Source of the DNA: Methanosalsum zhilinae DSM 4017
GTDB taxonomy: Archaea > Halobacteriota > Methanosarcinia > Methanosarcinales > Methanosarcinaceae
Assembly (NCBI RefSeq): GCF_000217995.1
Contig: NC_015676.1
Coordinates: 908,103-972,102 of the forward strand
Reading direction: 5' to 3'
DNA length: 64,000 nucleotides
The translations under genes were made by a program, and so were the position numbers. Positions 37,948 through 47,190 of the stretch are shown here, piece by piece. Below the pieces are notes generated by a model. It was not told the origin of the DNA, made no database searches, and saw only the letters and a list, made by a program, of their open reading frames with translations. Each line of letters starts with the position of its first letter. The first letter of the stretch is position 1.

Positions 37948-38952
37948 ATGAATATTATACGTGTTTCTATTATAGGTTTTGGTGCTGTTGGACAGGGCGT
38001 AGCAGAAGTTATTTTGAAGAAGATGGATTATCTGCGAGATCTAAATCTCGAAATAAAAGTTGTAGCAGTTGTTGATTCCAGAGGAGCTGAAATAGATACT
38101 GAAGGTATCGATCTTGCTAAAGCCCTTGAAAGGAAACGTTCAAAAGGAACAGTGGCTCTTGTTGACAAAACAGGACTTGATGTAATTAAGAATATTGAAC
38201 ATGATGTTGTTATTGAAACAACCCCTACGAATATTGATGATGGTGGCGCCGGTCTCAGGAATATGCTTGAGGCTTTCAGGCAGGGCCGTGATGTGGTTAC
38301 TTCAAATAAGGGCCCCCTTGCTCTTAAGTATACGGAACTTGTAGAAGCTGCTAACAGTTCTGGATCAAAGTTCAGATTCGAGGCAACGGTTGGCGGTGCA
38401 ATGCCAATAATAAATTTGATCAAGGGGGTGCTTGCAGGCAATGAAATTCTAAGTATACAGGGAATTCTGAACGGAACCTGCAACTATATCCTCACACGGA
38501 TGCTGGAAGAAGAAGCATCCTATGAACAGATGCTTGCAGAGGCTCAGGAACGTGGAATTGCAGAGACTGACCCCACATACGATGTTGAAGGAATTGATGC
38601 CGCCTGCAAGTTAGTTATTCTTGCAAATAGTGTTTTTGGAATGAATGCCACCTATAAGGATGTAGATGTGACCGGAATTTCAAAAATTACCCCAGAATCA
38701 ATGATACTTGCATACAATGATGGATATGTAACAAAACTGATAGGAGAAGTTCGAAAGGATCTCCTGTGCGTAGCTCCTCGTCTGGTACCCATAGGGCATC
38801 CGCTTTCAGTCGGAGACACCCTTAATGTTGCATCAGTACAGACTGACCTTGCAGGACCGGTCACAATAACAGGCAGAGGTGCAGGTTCTATTGAAACGGC
38901 AAGCGCCATATTGAGCGACCTGATATCCATATCCAGAAATATGAATGAATAA
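37948..38952 (+). CDS. hom: Homoserine dehydrogenase
   Basis: A 334-aa NAD(P)-dependent enzyme reducing aspartate semialdehyde to homoserine. It has the Rossmann motif [26 protein letters not shown] near 116, [14 protein letters not shown] near 142 and the catalytic lysine region [20 protein letters not shown] near 205. No C-terminal ACT domain, consistent with the separate ACT gene just upstream. GGGGATGCA precedes the ATG. Feeds threonine (thrC at 11969) and methionine synthesis. Confidence 0.95.
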   Translation: MNIIRVSIIGFGAVGQGVAEVILKKMDYLRDLNLEIKVVAVVDSRGAEIDTEGIDLAKALERKRSKGTVALVDKTGLDVIKNIEHDVVIETTPTNIDDGGAGLRNMLEAFRQGRDVVTSNKGPLALKYTELVEAANSSGSKFRFEATVGGAMPIINLIKGVLAGNEILSIQGILNGTCNYILTRMLEEEASYEQMLAEAQERGIAETDPTYDVEGIDAACKLVILANSVFGMNATYKDVDVTGISKITPESMILAYNDGYVTKLIGEVRKDLLCVAPRLVPIGHPLSVGDTLNVASVQTDLAGPVTITGRGAGSIETASAILSDLISISRNMNE

Positions 38953-38994
38953 GACCGAGATTTTATTGTATTTCATTTTTAATTATTCAGTAAT

Positions 38995-40680
38995 ATGACA
39001 GCTTTCAAAGAATTTGCGCATGTATGCAGTCAGATAGAGAATACAAGCAGTTCACTTGAAATTACAGATATGGTAGCTGAGTTTTTCAGGATAGTTGATA
39101 CTGAAGAACTTCCAGTTGTCATACATTTTATTATGGGGGAAGTATTTCCTGCCTGGAGTGAAGAAGAACTTGGTATAGGTAAAGGGCTTTACTATACCTC
39201 TTTATCTAAAGTATCGGGACTTTCAGTAGACGAAATTAAAGAGATTGTTCGAAAGACGGGTGATATTGGTAAAACAACCATTGAAGTCATGAAAAATAAA
39301 TCCGGGGATCAGGTAACCTTCAGTGTCTTTTTTGATGATAATACACAATTATCCATAATAGATGTATATGAAGCACTAAAAAAAATTGCTGCAATTAATG
39401 GTAAAGGTTCTCAGAACATAAAGATGAAAAATCTGCAGTATATTTTCAGTAAAGCATCGCCACAGGAATCTCAGTACATGGCGCGTCTTGTCCTTGAAGA
39501 GTTGAGAATTGGTGTCGGGGAAGGAATTGTAAGAGATGCTATTGCTCTGGCTTTTGATGTTCCGGCAGAGTCTATTGAAAGGGGATTTATGCTGACCAAT
39601 GATATGGGAGCAGTTGGATTGGCTGCAAAAAAAGGTGGTATTGAAGAAGTTGAAAAGTTAAATATGGAATTGAATCGGCCCATTAAACTAATGCTTGCTC
39701 AGGTAACTCCCAGTATTAAAACCGCTATTGAGGAAATGGAAGAAGCTGCTATTGAATGGAAATTTGATGGTGCAAGACTCCAGGTGCATAAGGATAAGGA
39801 TAAAGTTTCGATATATTCAAGGAAGCTGGAGAATATCACTAATTCGCTACCCGATGTAGTATCTGCTGTAAAGGAGTATGTTAATGCAGATACTGCAATA
39901 TTGGATGGGGAAGCCTTTGCTGTGGACGAAAATGGAAAACCGAAACCATTTCAGGAAATACTCAAAAGGCTTCGTAGAAAGTACGATATAGAGATCACTA
40001 CAAGAGATATACCCCTGACTGTAAAATTCTTTGATATAATGTATCTGAATGGTGATTATCTTATTGATCTTTCACTCATTGAACGTAGAAGACTGCTTGG
40101 CGAATGTGTCAGGAACAGTAACTCCATCACAGTTGATCAGCAGGTTGTAACAGATGATCCTGAAATTGGAGAAAAGATATATAGTGAAGCAATAAGAGCG
40201 GGTCATGAAGGGATAATGATCAAAAATCCACAGTCACCATATACACCCGGTAAAAGAGGCAAAAACTGGCTCAAGAAAAAGCCAGTAATGGAAACGCTGG
40301 ATCTTGTGGTAATTGGAGGAGAATGGGGATACGGAAGACGTACTAATTTTATAGGATCTTATACACTTTCATGTTATGACCCAGATAGTGGAAACTTTTT
40401 ACCCATTGGAAAGGTTGGAACTGGTATAACCGATGAAAACCTTGTTGAACTAACAGGATTGTTTTCTGACCTTATAGTTGTTGAATCCGGAAGAGATCTT
40501 GAATTTAAACCGGAAATTGTTTTTGAGGTTGCTTTTGAAGAGATACAGAAAAGCACAAATTATGAGTCCGGTTATGCACTTCGTTTTCCACGACTTGTCA
40601 GTATAAGGGATGATAAATCTCCACATGAAGCCGATACTATCAGTCGTGTAGATGAAATATACAGATCACAGAGAAAATGA
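38995..40680 (+). CDS. lig: ATP-dependent DNA ligase
   Basis: A 561-aa archaeal replicative ligase. The nucleotidyl-accepting lysine is K256 in EWKFDGARLQVHK (motif I). Other motifs: ILDGEAFAVD (III), VKFFDIMYLNG (IIIa), GHEGIMIKNP (IV) and NWLKKKP (V), followed by an OB domain ending at about 555. N-terminal DNA-binding domain (1-200) is present, so the enzyme is full length. No ribosome site is evident before the ATG. Confidence 0.95.
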   Translation: MTAFKEFAHVCSQIENTSSSLEITDMVAEFFRIVDTEELPVVIHFIMGEVFPAWSEEELGIGKGLYYTSLSKVSGLSVDEIKEIVRKTGDIGKTTIEVMKNKSGDQVTFSVFFDDNTQLSIIDVYEALKKIAAINGKGSQNIKMKNLQYIFSKASPQESQYMARLVLEELRIGVGEGIVRDAIALAFDVPAESIERGFMLTNDMGAVGLAAKKGGIEEVEKLNMELNRPIKLMLAQVTPSIKTAIEEMEEAAIEWKFDGARLQVHKDKDKVSIYSRKLENITNSLPDVVSAVKEYVNADTAILDGEAFAVDENGKPKPFQEILKRLRRKYDIEITTRDIPLTVKFFDIMYLNGDYLIDLSLIERRRLLGECVRNSNSITVDQQVVTDDPEIGEKIYSEAIRAGHEGIMIKNPQSPYTPGKRGKNWLKKKPVMETLDLVVIGGEWGYGRRTNFIGSYTLSCYDPDSGNFLPIGKVGTGITDENLVELTGLFSDLIVVESGRDLEFKPEIVFEVAFEEIQKSTNYESGYALRFPRLVSIRDDKSPHEADTISRVDEIYRSQRK

Positions 40681-40747
40681 ATTCAGTATTTTCTTCATCA
40701 TCCATTGCACCTGTATTTGTTAAATCAAACTTAGATTAAAAATGCCA

Positions 40748-41173
40748 TTATTTTTCCCGGTATATTTCTTTTTTTGCTTTTTCTACTTCTTCAACAATTC
40801 CTGGATACTCATCAAAAAGTGACATTATATCAAGCGCTGCAAGTAGATCCACCACTCCAATAGCTGCGATCACATCTCCTTCTTTAGATCTTAAGGGGGC
40901 TACTATTACTGCTTTTCCTTTATATTGACCTTCGTCAGGGATCTTACGTACCAGCTTGTTTGTTTTCAGGGCTTCTTCAAGGACCGGACCTGTATAATTT
41001 GTATCAAGAACTTTATTTTTTTCCAGCCGGATCCCTTTTTTGTTAAGGCTTCTCATTGTTGTGGGCAGACCCAAAAGTGAATGTATTGCAAAGGCCATTG
41101 GTTCAAGATCTTCTGCACCTGAATCTTCAGATATTTTAAGATAATTAATATTACCCTCTCCGCTTATTTTCAT
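40748..41173 (-). CDS. DUF2111 protein (methanogen)
   Basis: A 141-aa soluble protein of the DUF2111 family, known only from methanogens. The family core is LEPMAFAIHSLLGLPTTMRS followed by GIRLEKNKVLDTNYTGPVLEE, KAVIVAPLRSKEGDVIAAIGVVDL. The last part resembles a small ligand-binding (GAF/PAS-like) strand-helix unit. Function unknown. It is the first of three consecutive minus-strand genes of unknown function (DUF2111, DUF2124, DUF1059). Confidence 0.85.
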   Translation of the reverse strand: MKISGEGNINYLKISEDSGAEDLEPMAFAIHSLLGLPTTMRSLNKKGIRLEKNKVLDTNYTGPVLEEALKTNKLVRKIPDEGQYKGKAVIVAPLRSKEGDVIAAIGVVDLLAALDIMSLFDEYPGIVEEVEKAKKEIYREK

Positions 41174-41347
41174 GGATATTTTTTATGAAATTATAATACT
41201 CAATATGATATATTTTTTGGCAACTGAACAGTTAGTTAATTTTTTGATTTTTTTATTATATGTCAAAATAAGTATTAAGCGAAAACAATTACTGTTACAA
41301 ATACTATTGTTTAACATTTCATTTATTTAATTACGCAGGAAGATTTA

Positions 41348-41818
41348 TCACATTTTGATCACTTCAACAGAGAGATCAGCGTCAATTATATAATCAAATT
41401 TGATATGATCTGTCCACTTCTGTTCCTGGAAAATTGATTGAAAACAGACACCTATAATTTTACTATTTCTACCTTTACTGATCATCTGGACAAACCGATT
41501 CATATTCTGCGGATCAATCTGGTTTTTAGGGATTGCCAGTCCTCCCAATAACACAACGGTGTCTGCCAGCGGATCTGCTGTATCTCTAAGCTGCATTCCA
41601 TCATCAGTGAAAGCTAAAATCTTTGCAGAATCTTTATCCATATTTGGAACAAAAACCAGCCTTTTTTCGCTATCCCTAAGTGTAAATGATAGAAGTTCTG
41701 CAAAAGGTGTACAAAAACCCGGTGTTCCTACGAAAGTGATCTCTTCAGAATCTTTGACAAGATCCTTGAAAGATTTCAGCTGTCCTCCAATTCCTTTTGA
41801 TGTAAGCAATAATTCCAT
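41348..41818 (-). CDS. DUF2124 protein (methanogen)
   Basis: A 156-aa protein with the DUF2124 pattern: EITFVGTPGFCTPFAELLSFTLRD, ADTVVLLGGLAIPKNQID and KIIGVCFQSIFQEQ. It has an alpha/beta look with two conserved cysteines (near 36 and 125). The family is found mainly in methanogenic archaea and has no known function. It lies between the DUF1059 and DUF2111 genes in one direction. Confidence 0.85.
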   Translation of the reverse strand: MELLLTSKGIGGQLKSFKDLVKDSEEITFVGTPGFCTPFAELLSFTLRDSEKRLVFVPNMDKDSAKILAFTDDGMQLRDTADPLADTVVLLGGLAIPKNQIDPQNMNRFVQMISKGRNSKIIGVCFQSIFQEQKWTDHIKFDYIIDADLSVEVIKM

Positions 41819-41871
41819 ATTATTTCTCCTGGAATAAGGTACTTATGAATTCAGTAACCGAAGATAAATAT

Positions 41872-42081
41872 TTATAATGCACCACAGCCGCAACCTCTGG
41901 ATAGAAGAAAGTCCATTCGGTACTTTATATCTTCTTTATCGTCTTCATCCATTTTTTCAAATGATTCTCTGTGTATTGTTTCAATGTGTTCCTGCATATT
42001 TTTTTTAAGCTCATCTGCATCATAACCAGTGGTTATGAAACCACAATTGAATCCCAGATCCCTGCATCTTAATATCTTCAT
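41872..42081 (-). CDS. DUF1059 small metal-binding-type protein
   Basis: A 69-aa protein: CRDLGFNCGFITTGYDADELKKNMQEHIETIH matches DUF1059 (YbaA-like) small proteins, with two cysteines and a histidine in the N-terminal half suited to metal binding. The C-terminus is RGCGCGAL. It heads the minus-strand series and is 53 nt from the next gene. Function unknown. Confidence 0.85.
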   Translation of the reverse strand: MKILRCRDLGFNCGFITTGYDADELKKNMQEHIETIHRESFEKMDEDDKEDIKYRMDFLLSRGCGCGAL

Positions 42082-42577
42082 AATCTCCCAATTAATAATC
42101 TCAATTTACAGCAATAAATTTATCTGTATAACCTGATGGAGCATATCTGGATCAAATATATTCGTAGTATTGATGAACATGCTGCAAATTTATTTTATTT
42201 ATCAAAACGTTTAAATCATAGTAACTCTATGTACACCACAATCATTTTTGAAAGCGGCAACAGATGTTCATTAACAAAATATCTGTTTCAACAAAATCTA
42301 ATAAATTTTGTTTTTCAAAATTATGTTTAAACCATATATTGATAGTGATTCTTGATATCGATTTATCAACAATGTATAAAAAGTATATTAGAAACATTAA
42401 ATGCTGCGATCAGATTATAAAAATCAAATTGCAGGATCAAAGTATGGTTATAATTGAGCACCCTCGGGACGAGGGGAAGAGTCTGCAGACCTGAGATCCA
42501 AGGGTTTAAGGTATGAAGCAGAAAGCTCCATAAGCCATGCTTTGGGGTAGTTCACTTTAAATATAAGTAGGTAAATC
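42082..42577 (+). mobile_element. Probable tnpB-element 3' end with right-end hairpin (remnant)
   Basis: In this 496-bp gap a short frame ends ...IIEHPRDEGKSLQT at 42494. It is followed by a tail with TCCAAGG, GAAGCA, a hairpin (CCAtAAG-CCATG-CTTTGG at 42528-42546) and GTAGTTCAC at 42547-42555. The tail resembles the remnant at 16385-16424 (TCCAAGG-GAAGCA-hairpin-GTAGTTCA) and the right ends of IS605/tnpB elements, where this hairpin is the guide-RNA part. Upstream sequence (42120-42450) shows no recognisable TnpB domain, so only the 3' end remains. It also sits directly upstream of the DEAD helicase start. Confidence 0.45.
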
Positions 42578-43933
42578 ATGTCATTCGAATCATTTAATAT
42601 AAAATCACAGATAGTCAGAGCGCTTAATAATGAAGGTATAACGGCTCCAACAGATATTCAGGAGCAGACAATTCCTTTGATCGCTTCAGGAAAAGATGTT
42701 ATAGGAATTTCACATACCGGATCCGGAAAAACTGCTGCTTTTGCGATACCCTTACTCGATAAAATAGTACGTGGGCAAGGTATTCAATCGTTAATTGTAG
42801 TTCCTACCCGTGAACTTGCTTCTCAGATATCCAATGAATTTAACAAGTTTGGAAAATATATTGATTTTTCAATAGCAACCATTTATGGTGGAGTTGCCAT
42901 TGGTCCCCAGATCAGACAACTATCCAGGGCAGATATTGTGGTAGCTACACCAGGCAGATTACTTGATCATGTTCAGAGAAAGACCATAGATTTATCCAAT
43001 GTTGAAACTCTGGTCCTTGATGAAGCTGATATTATGGTTGATATGGGGTTTTTTGAGGATATTAAAAAGATATTGAAGGCTGTACCCCATAAAAGACAGA
43101 TTGCTCTATTTGGGGCAACAATATCAGACGAAATAAATCAGCTCAAAACAAAATATATGAATAATCCTGCATTTGAAAAATCGGAAGCGCATGTAGACGA
43201 TACACTATTAAAGCAATATTACTACAGGGTTGACCAGAAAGAAAAATTCTCTTTACTTGTACATCTTCTCAGGGAAGAAACTTCAGATAGAGTTATTGTA
43301 TTCTGTCCAACACGCGCAAATGTGGAAACAGTTTCAAAGAACCTGCGATCAAATGGAATAAAAGCCAACATGATCCATGGTAAAATAAAGCAGAGCAACC
43401 GGCTTAAGGTAATAGATAATTTCAATAAAGGAAGACCCAAGATTCTTATTGCTTCAGGTGTTGCTTCCAGAGGTTTGGATATAAAAGGTGTAAGCCACGT
43501 TTATAATTATGGTCTCTCCCACAATCCGGAAGAGTATATTCACAGGATCGGACGTACTGCAAGAGCCGGTGAATCTGGTAAAGCAATTACCCTATTAAGT
43601 CCCGGTGACAATAAAGTATTCAAAACAATTGTTAAAAAATATAATGTAAACATTGAAAATCTTGAATGCGATGATTTTTCCAGGGTTCAGTTCGATTCCA
43701 GAAGCAGTGGGTCAAGCAACAATAAATTTAGGGATAACAAATCCAGAAATAAGAACAAAGAATCTGGTCCCAGATCCTCATGGAAGAAAGTTCAGAAACC
43801 ACCTGGCTCAAGTAAAGATCAAAAAATGAATGGAAACAGAAAAAGGCGAGTAAAGTATAGGAATATATCTGACGACAAAGTAGCTTCAAAAATAAAAGCT
43901 GCAAAACCAAAAAGACCGGTCAGAAACCAATAA
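42578..43933 (+). CDS. DEAD-box RNA helicase
   Basis: A 451-aa ATP-dependent RNA helicase for RNA remodelling, often cold-induced. Motifs: Q (PTDIQEQT), I (SHTGSGKT), Ia (PTRELA), Ib (TPGRLLDH), II (LDEADIMVD), VI (HRIGRTARAG). Motif III reads GATIS instead of SAT, which may affect coupling. The C-terminal tail (about 365-451) is rich in Ser, Asn, Lys and Arg and is likely RNA-binding. AGGT lies before the ATG. Confidence 0.93.
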   Translation: MSFESFNIKSQIVRALNNEGITAPTDIQEQTIPLIASGKDVIGISHTGSGKTAAFAIPLLDKIVRGQGIQSLIVVPTRELASQISNEFNKFGKYIDFSIATIYGGVAIGPQIRQLSRADIVVATPGRLLDHVQRKTIDLSNVETLVLDEADIMVDMGFFEDIKKILKAVPHKRQIALFGATISDEINQLKTKYMNNPAFEKSEAHVDDTLLKQYYYRVDQKEKFSLLVHLLREETSDRVIVFCPTRANVETVSKNLRSNGIKANMIHGKIKQSNRLKVIDNFNKGRPKILIASGVASRGLDIKGVSHVYNYGLSHNPEEYIHRIGRTARAGESGKAITLLSPGDNKVFKTIVKKYNVNIENLECDDFSRVQFDSRSSGSSNNKFRDNKSRNKNKESGPRSSWKKVQKPPGSSKDQKMNGNRKRRVKYRNISDDKVASKIKAAKPKRPVRNQ

Positions 43934-43944
43934 TCCGATATCAG

Positions 43945-43998
43945 GATGAATACAGTTTCATTCTGTACTCATCATTTTCCTTATTTATTTTTCTGCAA
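43945..43998 (+). terminator. Terminator of the DEAD-box helicase
   Basis: GATGAATACAG (43945-43955), a 7-nt loop and CTGTACTCATC (43963-43973) form an 11-bp stem with one mismatch, followed by a T-rich tract. The stem starts 11 nt after the helicase stop. Confidence 0.6.
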
Positions 43999-44330
43999 TA
44001 ATTTTTACTATTGGGCACAGTTTTTGCTATCCAAATTTATACTTATTTCTTTGCGACCATTTGTTTATCTATAGATCCTTTTTCGGCATCGTAGTGTGGT
44101 AGAATATCCATTTTTTCCTTAATTCCAATATTATGCGATTTTAGGCAAATGTTTTTGTGCAAAACAATTATTTGTACAAATTTTCTATATGTAATAGATC
44201 TTATCATATTTTTATTGCACTGATTACTATTTATGGTCACTTGCAACAAAATGGTGACAGAAACATTCCTAAACGAATCTGTGAACTTGCATATCAATTA
44301 AAAATATGAAATGCAAATAATACAAATGAA
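43999..44330. other. Gene-free region, 332 bp
   Basis: No gene is supported. A minus-strand frame at 44043-44297 ends DILPHYDAEKGSIDKQMVAKK but its beginning is not protein-like, and I recognise no family. It may be a decayed gene fragment. The rest is AT-rich. Confidence 0.35.
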
Positions 44331-44340
44331 CTATATATTA
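44331..44340 (+). promoter_or_regulatory. TATA box of the methyltransferase gene
   Basis: CTATATATTA centred 27 nt upstream of the ATG at 44363. That spacing would put the transcription start at or next to the start codon, so the mRNA is probably leaderless; no ribosome site is visible. Confidence 0.5.
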
Positions 44341-44362
44341 TAGAACTCAAAAAAAGCTATTT

Positions 44363-45028
44363 ATGGTAAATGAAACGGATATTAGCCGGGTAACACGCAC
44401 AAAAAAAGAAGCTCAAATAAATTATGACCGCCTGAGCAGAATCTACTGGATAATCGATGTGTTTGAGAGAAGATCCAAAAAGAAAGGACTTCAGATGCTT
44501 AAAATGAAAAAGGGTGAATCGGTTCTTGATGTTGGCTGTGGTCCTGGCAAATGCACGGCTTCTCTGGCCCTATCAGCTGGAAAAAATGCAAAAGTATGCG
44601 GAATAGATATTTCTGGACAGATGTTAAAAAGGGCCAGAAATGAAATTCAGGACAGGGAAGTATCTGACAGGACTGATTTGATAAGAGGTGATGCTGTGTA
44701 TCTTCCTTTCAGGAATAACTCATTTGATGTGCTCTTCATGAGTTTTGTTCTTGAACTGTTTGATACTGCCCAGATTCCGGAAGTTCTTGGTGAATGTCGA
44801 AGGGTTCTAAAGAGTAGTGGTCGTATCTGTGTTATAGCATTATCCAGGCAGGAACAGGAAAATATTTTCATGAAATTGTATGAATGGCTGCATGAAAAAT
44901 TACCTTCTGTATTTGACTGCAGACCAATATATACCAGGCAGTCCATGGAAGAAGCCGGATTTGAGGTGATTGAGGTGGCCCGTATGTCGATGTGGAGAAT
45001 ACCGGTTGATGTTATAGTAGCAAAGTAA
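44363..45028 (+). CDS. SAM-dependent methyltransferase (UbiE-like)
   Basis: A 221-aa class I methyltransferase. The SAM-binding motif I is VLDVGCGPGKCTASL near 56, acidic residue in GIDISGQML near 82, DLIRGDAVYLPFRNNSFDV near 105 and a downstream LGECRRVLKSSGRICVIAL. The fold is clear but the acceptor is not; relatives in methanogens methylate quinones, lipids or proteins. Likely leaderless transcription. It stands alone. Confidence 0.85.
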   Translation: MVNETDISRVTRTKKEAQINYDRLSRIYWIIDVFERRSKKKGLQMLKMKKGESVLDVGCGPGKCTASLALSAGKNAKVCGIDISGQMLKRARNEIQDREVSDRTDLIRGDAVYLPFRNNSFDVLFMSFVLELFDTAQIPEVLGECRRVLKSSGRICVIALSRQEQENIFMKLYEWLHEKLPSVFDCRPIYTRQSMEEAGFEVIEVARMSMWRIPVDVIVAK

Positions 45029-45065
45029 TCGATTTTTGCACAATGAACCGGATTATGAAATTCCC

Positions 45066-45103
45066 ATTAAATCTTTGATTTAATCCGGTGCTAAAGACAT
45101 CGG
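45066..45103 (+). terminator. Two adjacent hairpins after the methyltransferase gene
   Basis: ATTAAATC-TTT-GATTTAAT (45066-45084) is a perfect 8-bp stem and is immediately followed by CCGGTG-CTAAAGA-CATCGG (45085-45103), which pairs with one G-U in RNA. A T-containing stretch follows. They could end the methyltransferase transcript. On the minus strand the second hairpin has the same TCTTTAG loop as the two at 16181 and 16397, so it may instead be an IS-type remnant. Confidence 0.4.
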
Positions 45104-45233
45104 GATTTTGACTCTTTACCTATAAAATTGAATTGGTTAGTTTACTTTCACACTGCAAGGATTCTGTTTATATATTACAATTGAACTAATAATGTAAAAA
45201 TACTTATCATCACTTTATTATCGGGTAATTTTT

Positions 45234-47069
45234 ATGCAACATATTCTGCAGAAATATTTTGGCTATAATGATTTTCGTCCTCTTCAGAAAGAGATAATAA
45301 GCGATATTCTAGAGGGAAAGGATACGTTTGCATTAATGCCTACAGGTGGCGGAAAATCTCTATGCTATCAATTGCCTGCACTTATGATGGATGGTGTCAC
45401 TGTTGTTATATCCCCTCTGATCTCCCTTATGAAGGACCAGGTTGATAATCTTAAATCTAATGGAATCGCAGCAGAATATCTTAATAGCACCCTTGGTTAT
45501 TCTCAGATAAAACAGGTTCATGAGAAGTTGATTGATAATCGGATCAAAATTCTATATGTAGCACCTGAAAGACTGATCATGAGTGATACCTTTTCTTATC
45601 TCAAAAAGGGGAAGGTGAGTATGTTTGCAGTGGATGAAGCACATTGCATTTCAGAGTGGGGTCATGATTTCAGGCCTGAATATCGCAGACTAAATATTCT
45701 AAAAAAAAGGTTCAGGAATGTACCGATCGTTGCTCTTACTGCTACTGCCAGTCCCAAGGTAGAAAAGGATATAGTAAAACAACTAAGCCTTGAGGATTGC
45801 AGAACTTATAGGGCCAGTTTTAATCGAAAAAACCTTTTTTATCATGTAAAAACAAAAAAAGATACATACCGTCAATTGAAGGCTTATCTGAAAAAACATC
45901 GTGGAGAATCCGGGATAATCTACTGTCAAAGCCGCAGTATGGTTGAAACCCTTTCAAAAAGACTCAATAAAGATGGCTTCAAAACACTTGCTTATCATGC
46001 AGGACTTTCTGATTTTAAAAGAGAATACAATCAGAATTCTTTTATTCAGGATAATACAGATATAATTGTTGCAACTGTGGCGTTTGGAATGGGTATTGAC
46101 AAACCCGATGTACGGTTTGTTATACATTATGATCTTCCAAAGAACCTGGAAAGCTACTATCAGGAGACTGGAAGAGGTGGTCGTGATGGACTGCCATGTG
46201 AATGTGTTCTTTTTTTCAGTTATGCTGATAAGTATAAAATTGAATACTTTATAGAACAAAAAAAGACTAAAGAAGAAAGAGATGCTGCTTTGATGCAGTT
46301 GAGACAGATGATAAATTACTGTGAGAGCAATCAATGTCGCAGAAAAGTATTGCTTGAATATTTTGGAGAGACCTATCCAGAGTCTAACTGCAAAAAATGT
46401 GATGTTTGCCTTAATCCAAAAGAAAAATTTGAAGGAACAAAATATGCTGAAATGATTCTTAAATGTATAAAGGATCTCGACCAGAGATATGGTGCATGTT
46501 ATACAGTAGATGTTCTTACCGGATCAGGTTCAAAGAAAATCCAGAAGAACAGTCATCATCTTCTTGAAAGTTATGGGAAGGGAGAATTTTTTACTAAAAA
46601 ACAGTGGCTGGACATATTACGTGAGTTGATAAATAAGGGAATATTGGAACAAAAGGGTGGCAGATACCCGATTTTGAATCTGAATGGTAAAAGTGAAGAT
46701 GTGCTAAATGGTAATCTAAGGATTGAACTGACTGTGCCTTCTAAAACTGTTAATGTAAACTCAGAAAAAAACCTAAATGAGGAAGCTATTCCTGGTCTTT
46801 TTAAATCTTTGAGGAAATTGAGAAAACAAATTGCAGATGAACAGAATGTTCCTCCTTATATAATATTTTCAGATAGGAGTCTTATGGAAATGGCTTCCAC
46901 ACTGCCTGAAAACCATGTAGAGTTTCTGAAAATACATGGTGTAGGTGAACACAAATTGAAAAAATATGGTCCTGCTTTCATCAATGAAATTAGATCGTGC
47001 AGACAGAACCATGATTGGGGTTTGACCAGAGGCCGTAATCATGAACAGATAATGGAACGAAGTTCCTGA
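45234..47069 (+). CDS. recQ: ATP-dependent DNA helicase RecQ
   Basis: A 611-aa DNA helicase of bacterial RecQ type. Walker A is PTGGGKSL, DEAH is VDEAHCISEWGHDFRPEY, and motif VI is QETGRGGRDG. The zinc site is CESNQCRRK followed by NCKKCDVC near 363-395. A winged-helix RQC and an HRDC domain (about 525-600, LRKLRKQIADEQNVPPYIIF) are present. Function: recombination repair and unwinding of stalled forks. RecQ is common in Methanosarcinales, probably by ancient transfer from bacteria. Confidence 0.95.
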   Translation: MQHILQKYFGYNDFRPLQKEIISDILEGKDTFALMPTGGGKSLCYQLPALMMDGVTVVISPLISLMKDQVDNLKSNGIAAEYLNSTLGYSQIKQVHEKLIDNRIKILYVAPERLIMSDTFSYLKKGKVSMFAVDEAHCISEWGHDFRPEYRRLNILKKRFRNVPIVALTATASPKVEKDIVKQLSLEDCRTYRASFNRKNLFYHVKTKKDTYRQLKAYLKKHRGESGIIYCQSRSMVETLSKRLNKDGFKTLAYHAGLSDFKREYNQNSFIQDNTDIIVATVAFGMGIDKPDVRFVIHYDLPKNLESYYQETGRGGRDGLPCECVLFFSYADKYKIEYFIEQKKTKEERDAALMQLRQMINYCESNQCRRKVLLEYFGETYPESNCKKCDVCLNPKEKFEGTKYAEMILKCIKDLDQRYGACYTVDVLTGSGSKKIQKNSHHLLESYGKGEFFTKKQWLDILRELINKGILEQKGGRYPILNLNGKSEDVLNGNLRIELTVPSKTVNVNSEKNLNEEAIPGLFKSLRKLRKQIADEQNVPPYIIFSDRSLMEMASTLPENHVEFLKIHGVGEHKLKKYGPAFINEIRSCRQNHDWGLTRGRNHEQIMERSS

Positions 47070-47190
47070 GTGTATTGCGATGTTATGTTCTGATATTGGA
47101 TTTTATTATTTCTGGTATCAGAATCATTTTTATCGGTTAAGTTCCATTCTAAAATGAATTCTCATCAATCATGACCTGGATATTGAAACT

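Noticed and set aside
44043-44297. 84-aa minus-strand frame
   Set aside because: The end looks faintly protein-like, but the beginning does not, and no start signal is present; described as part of the gene-free region.
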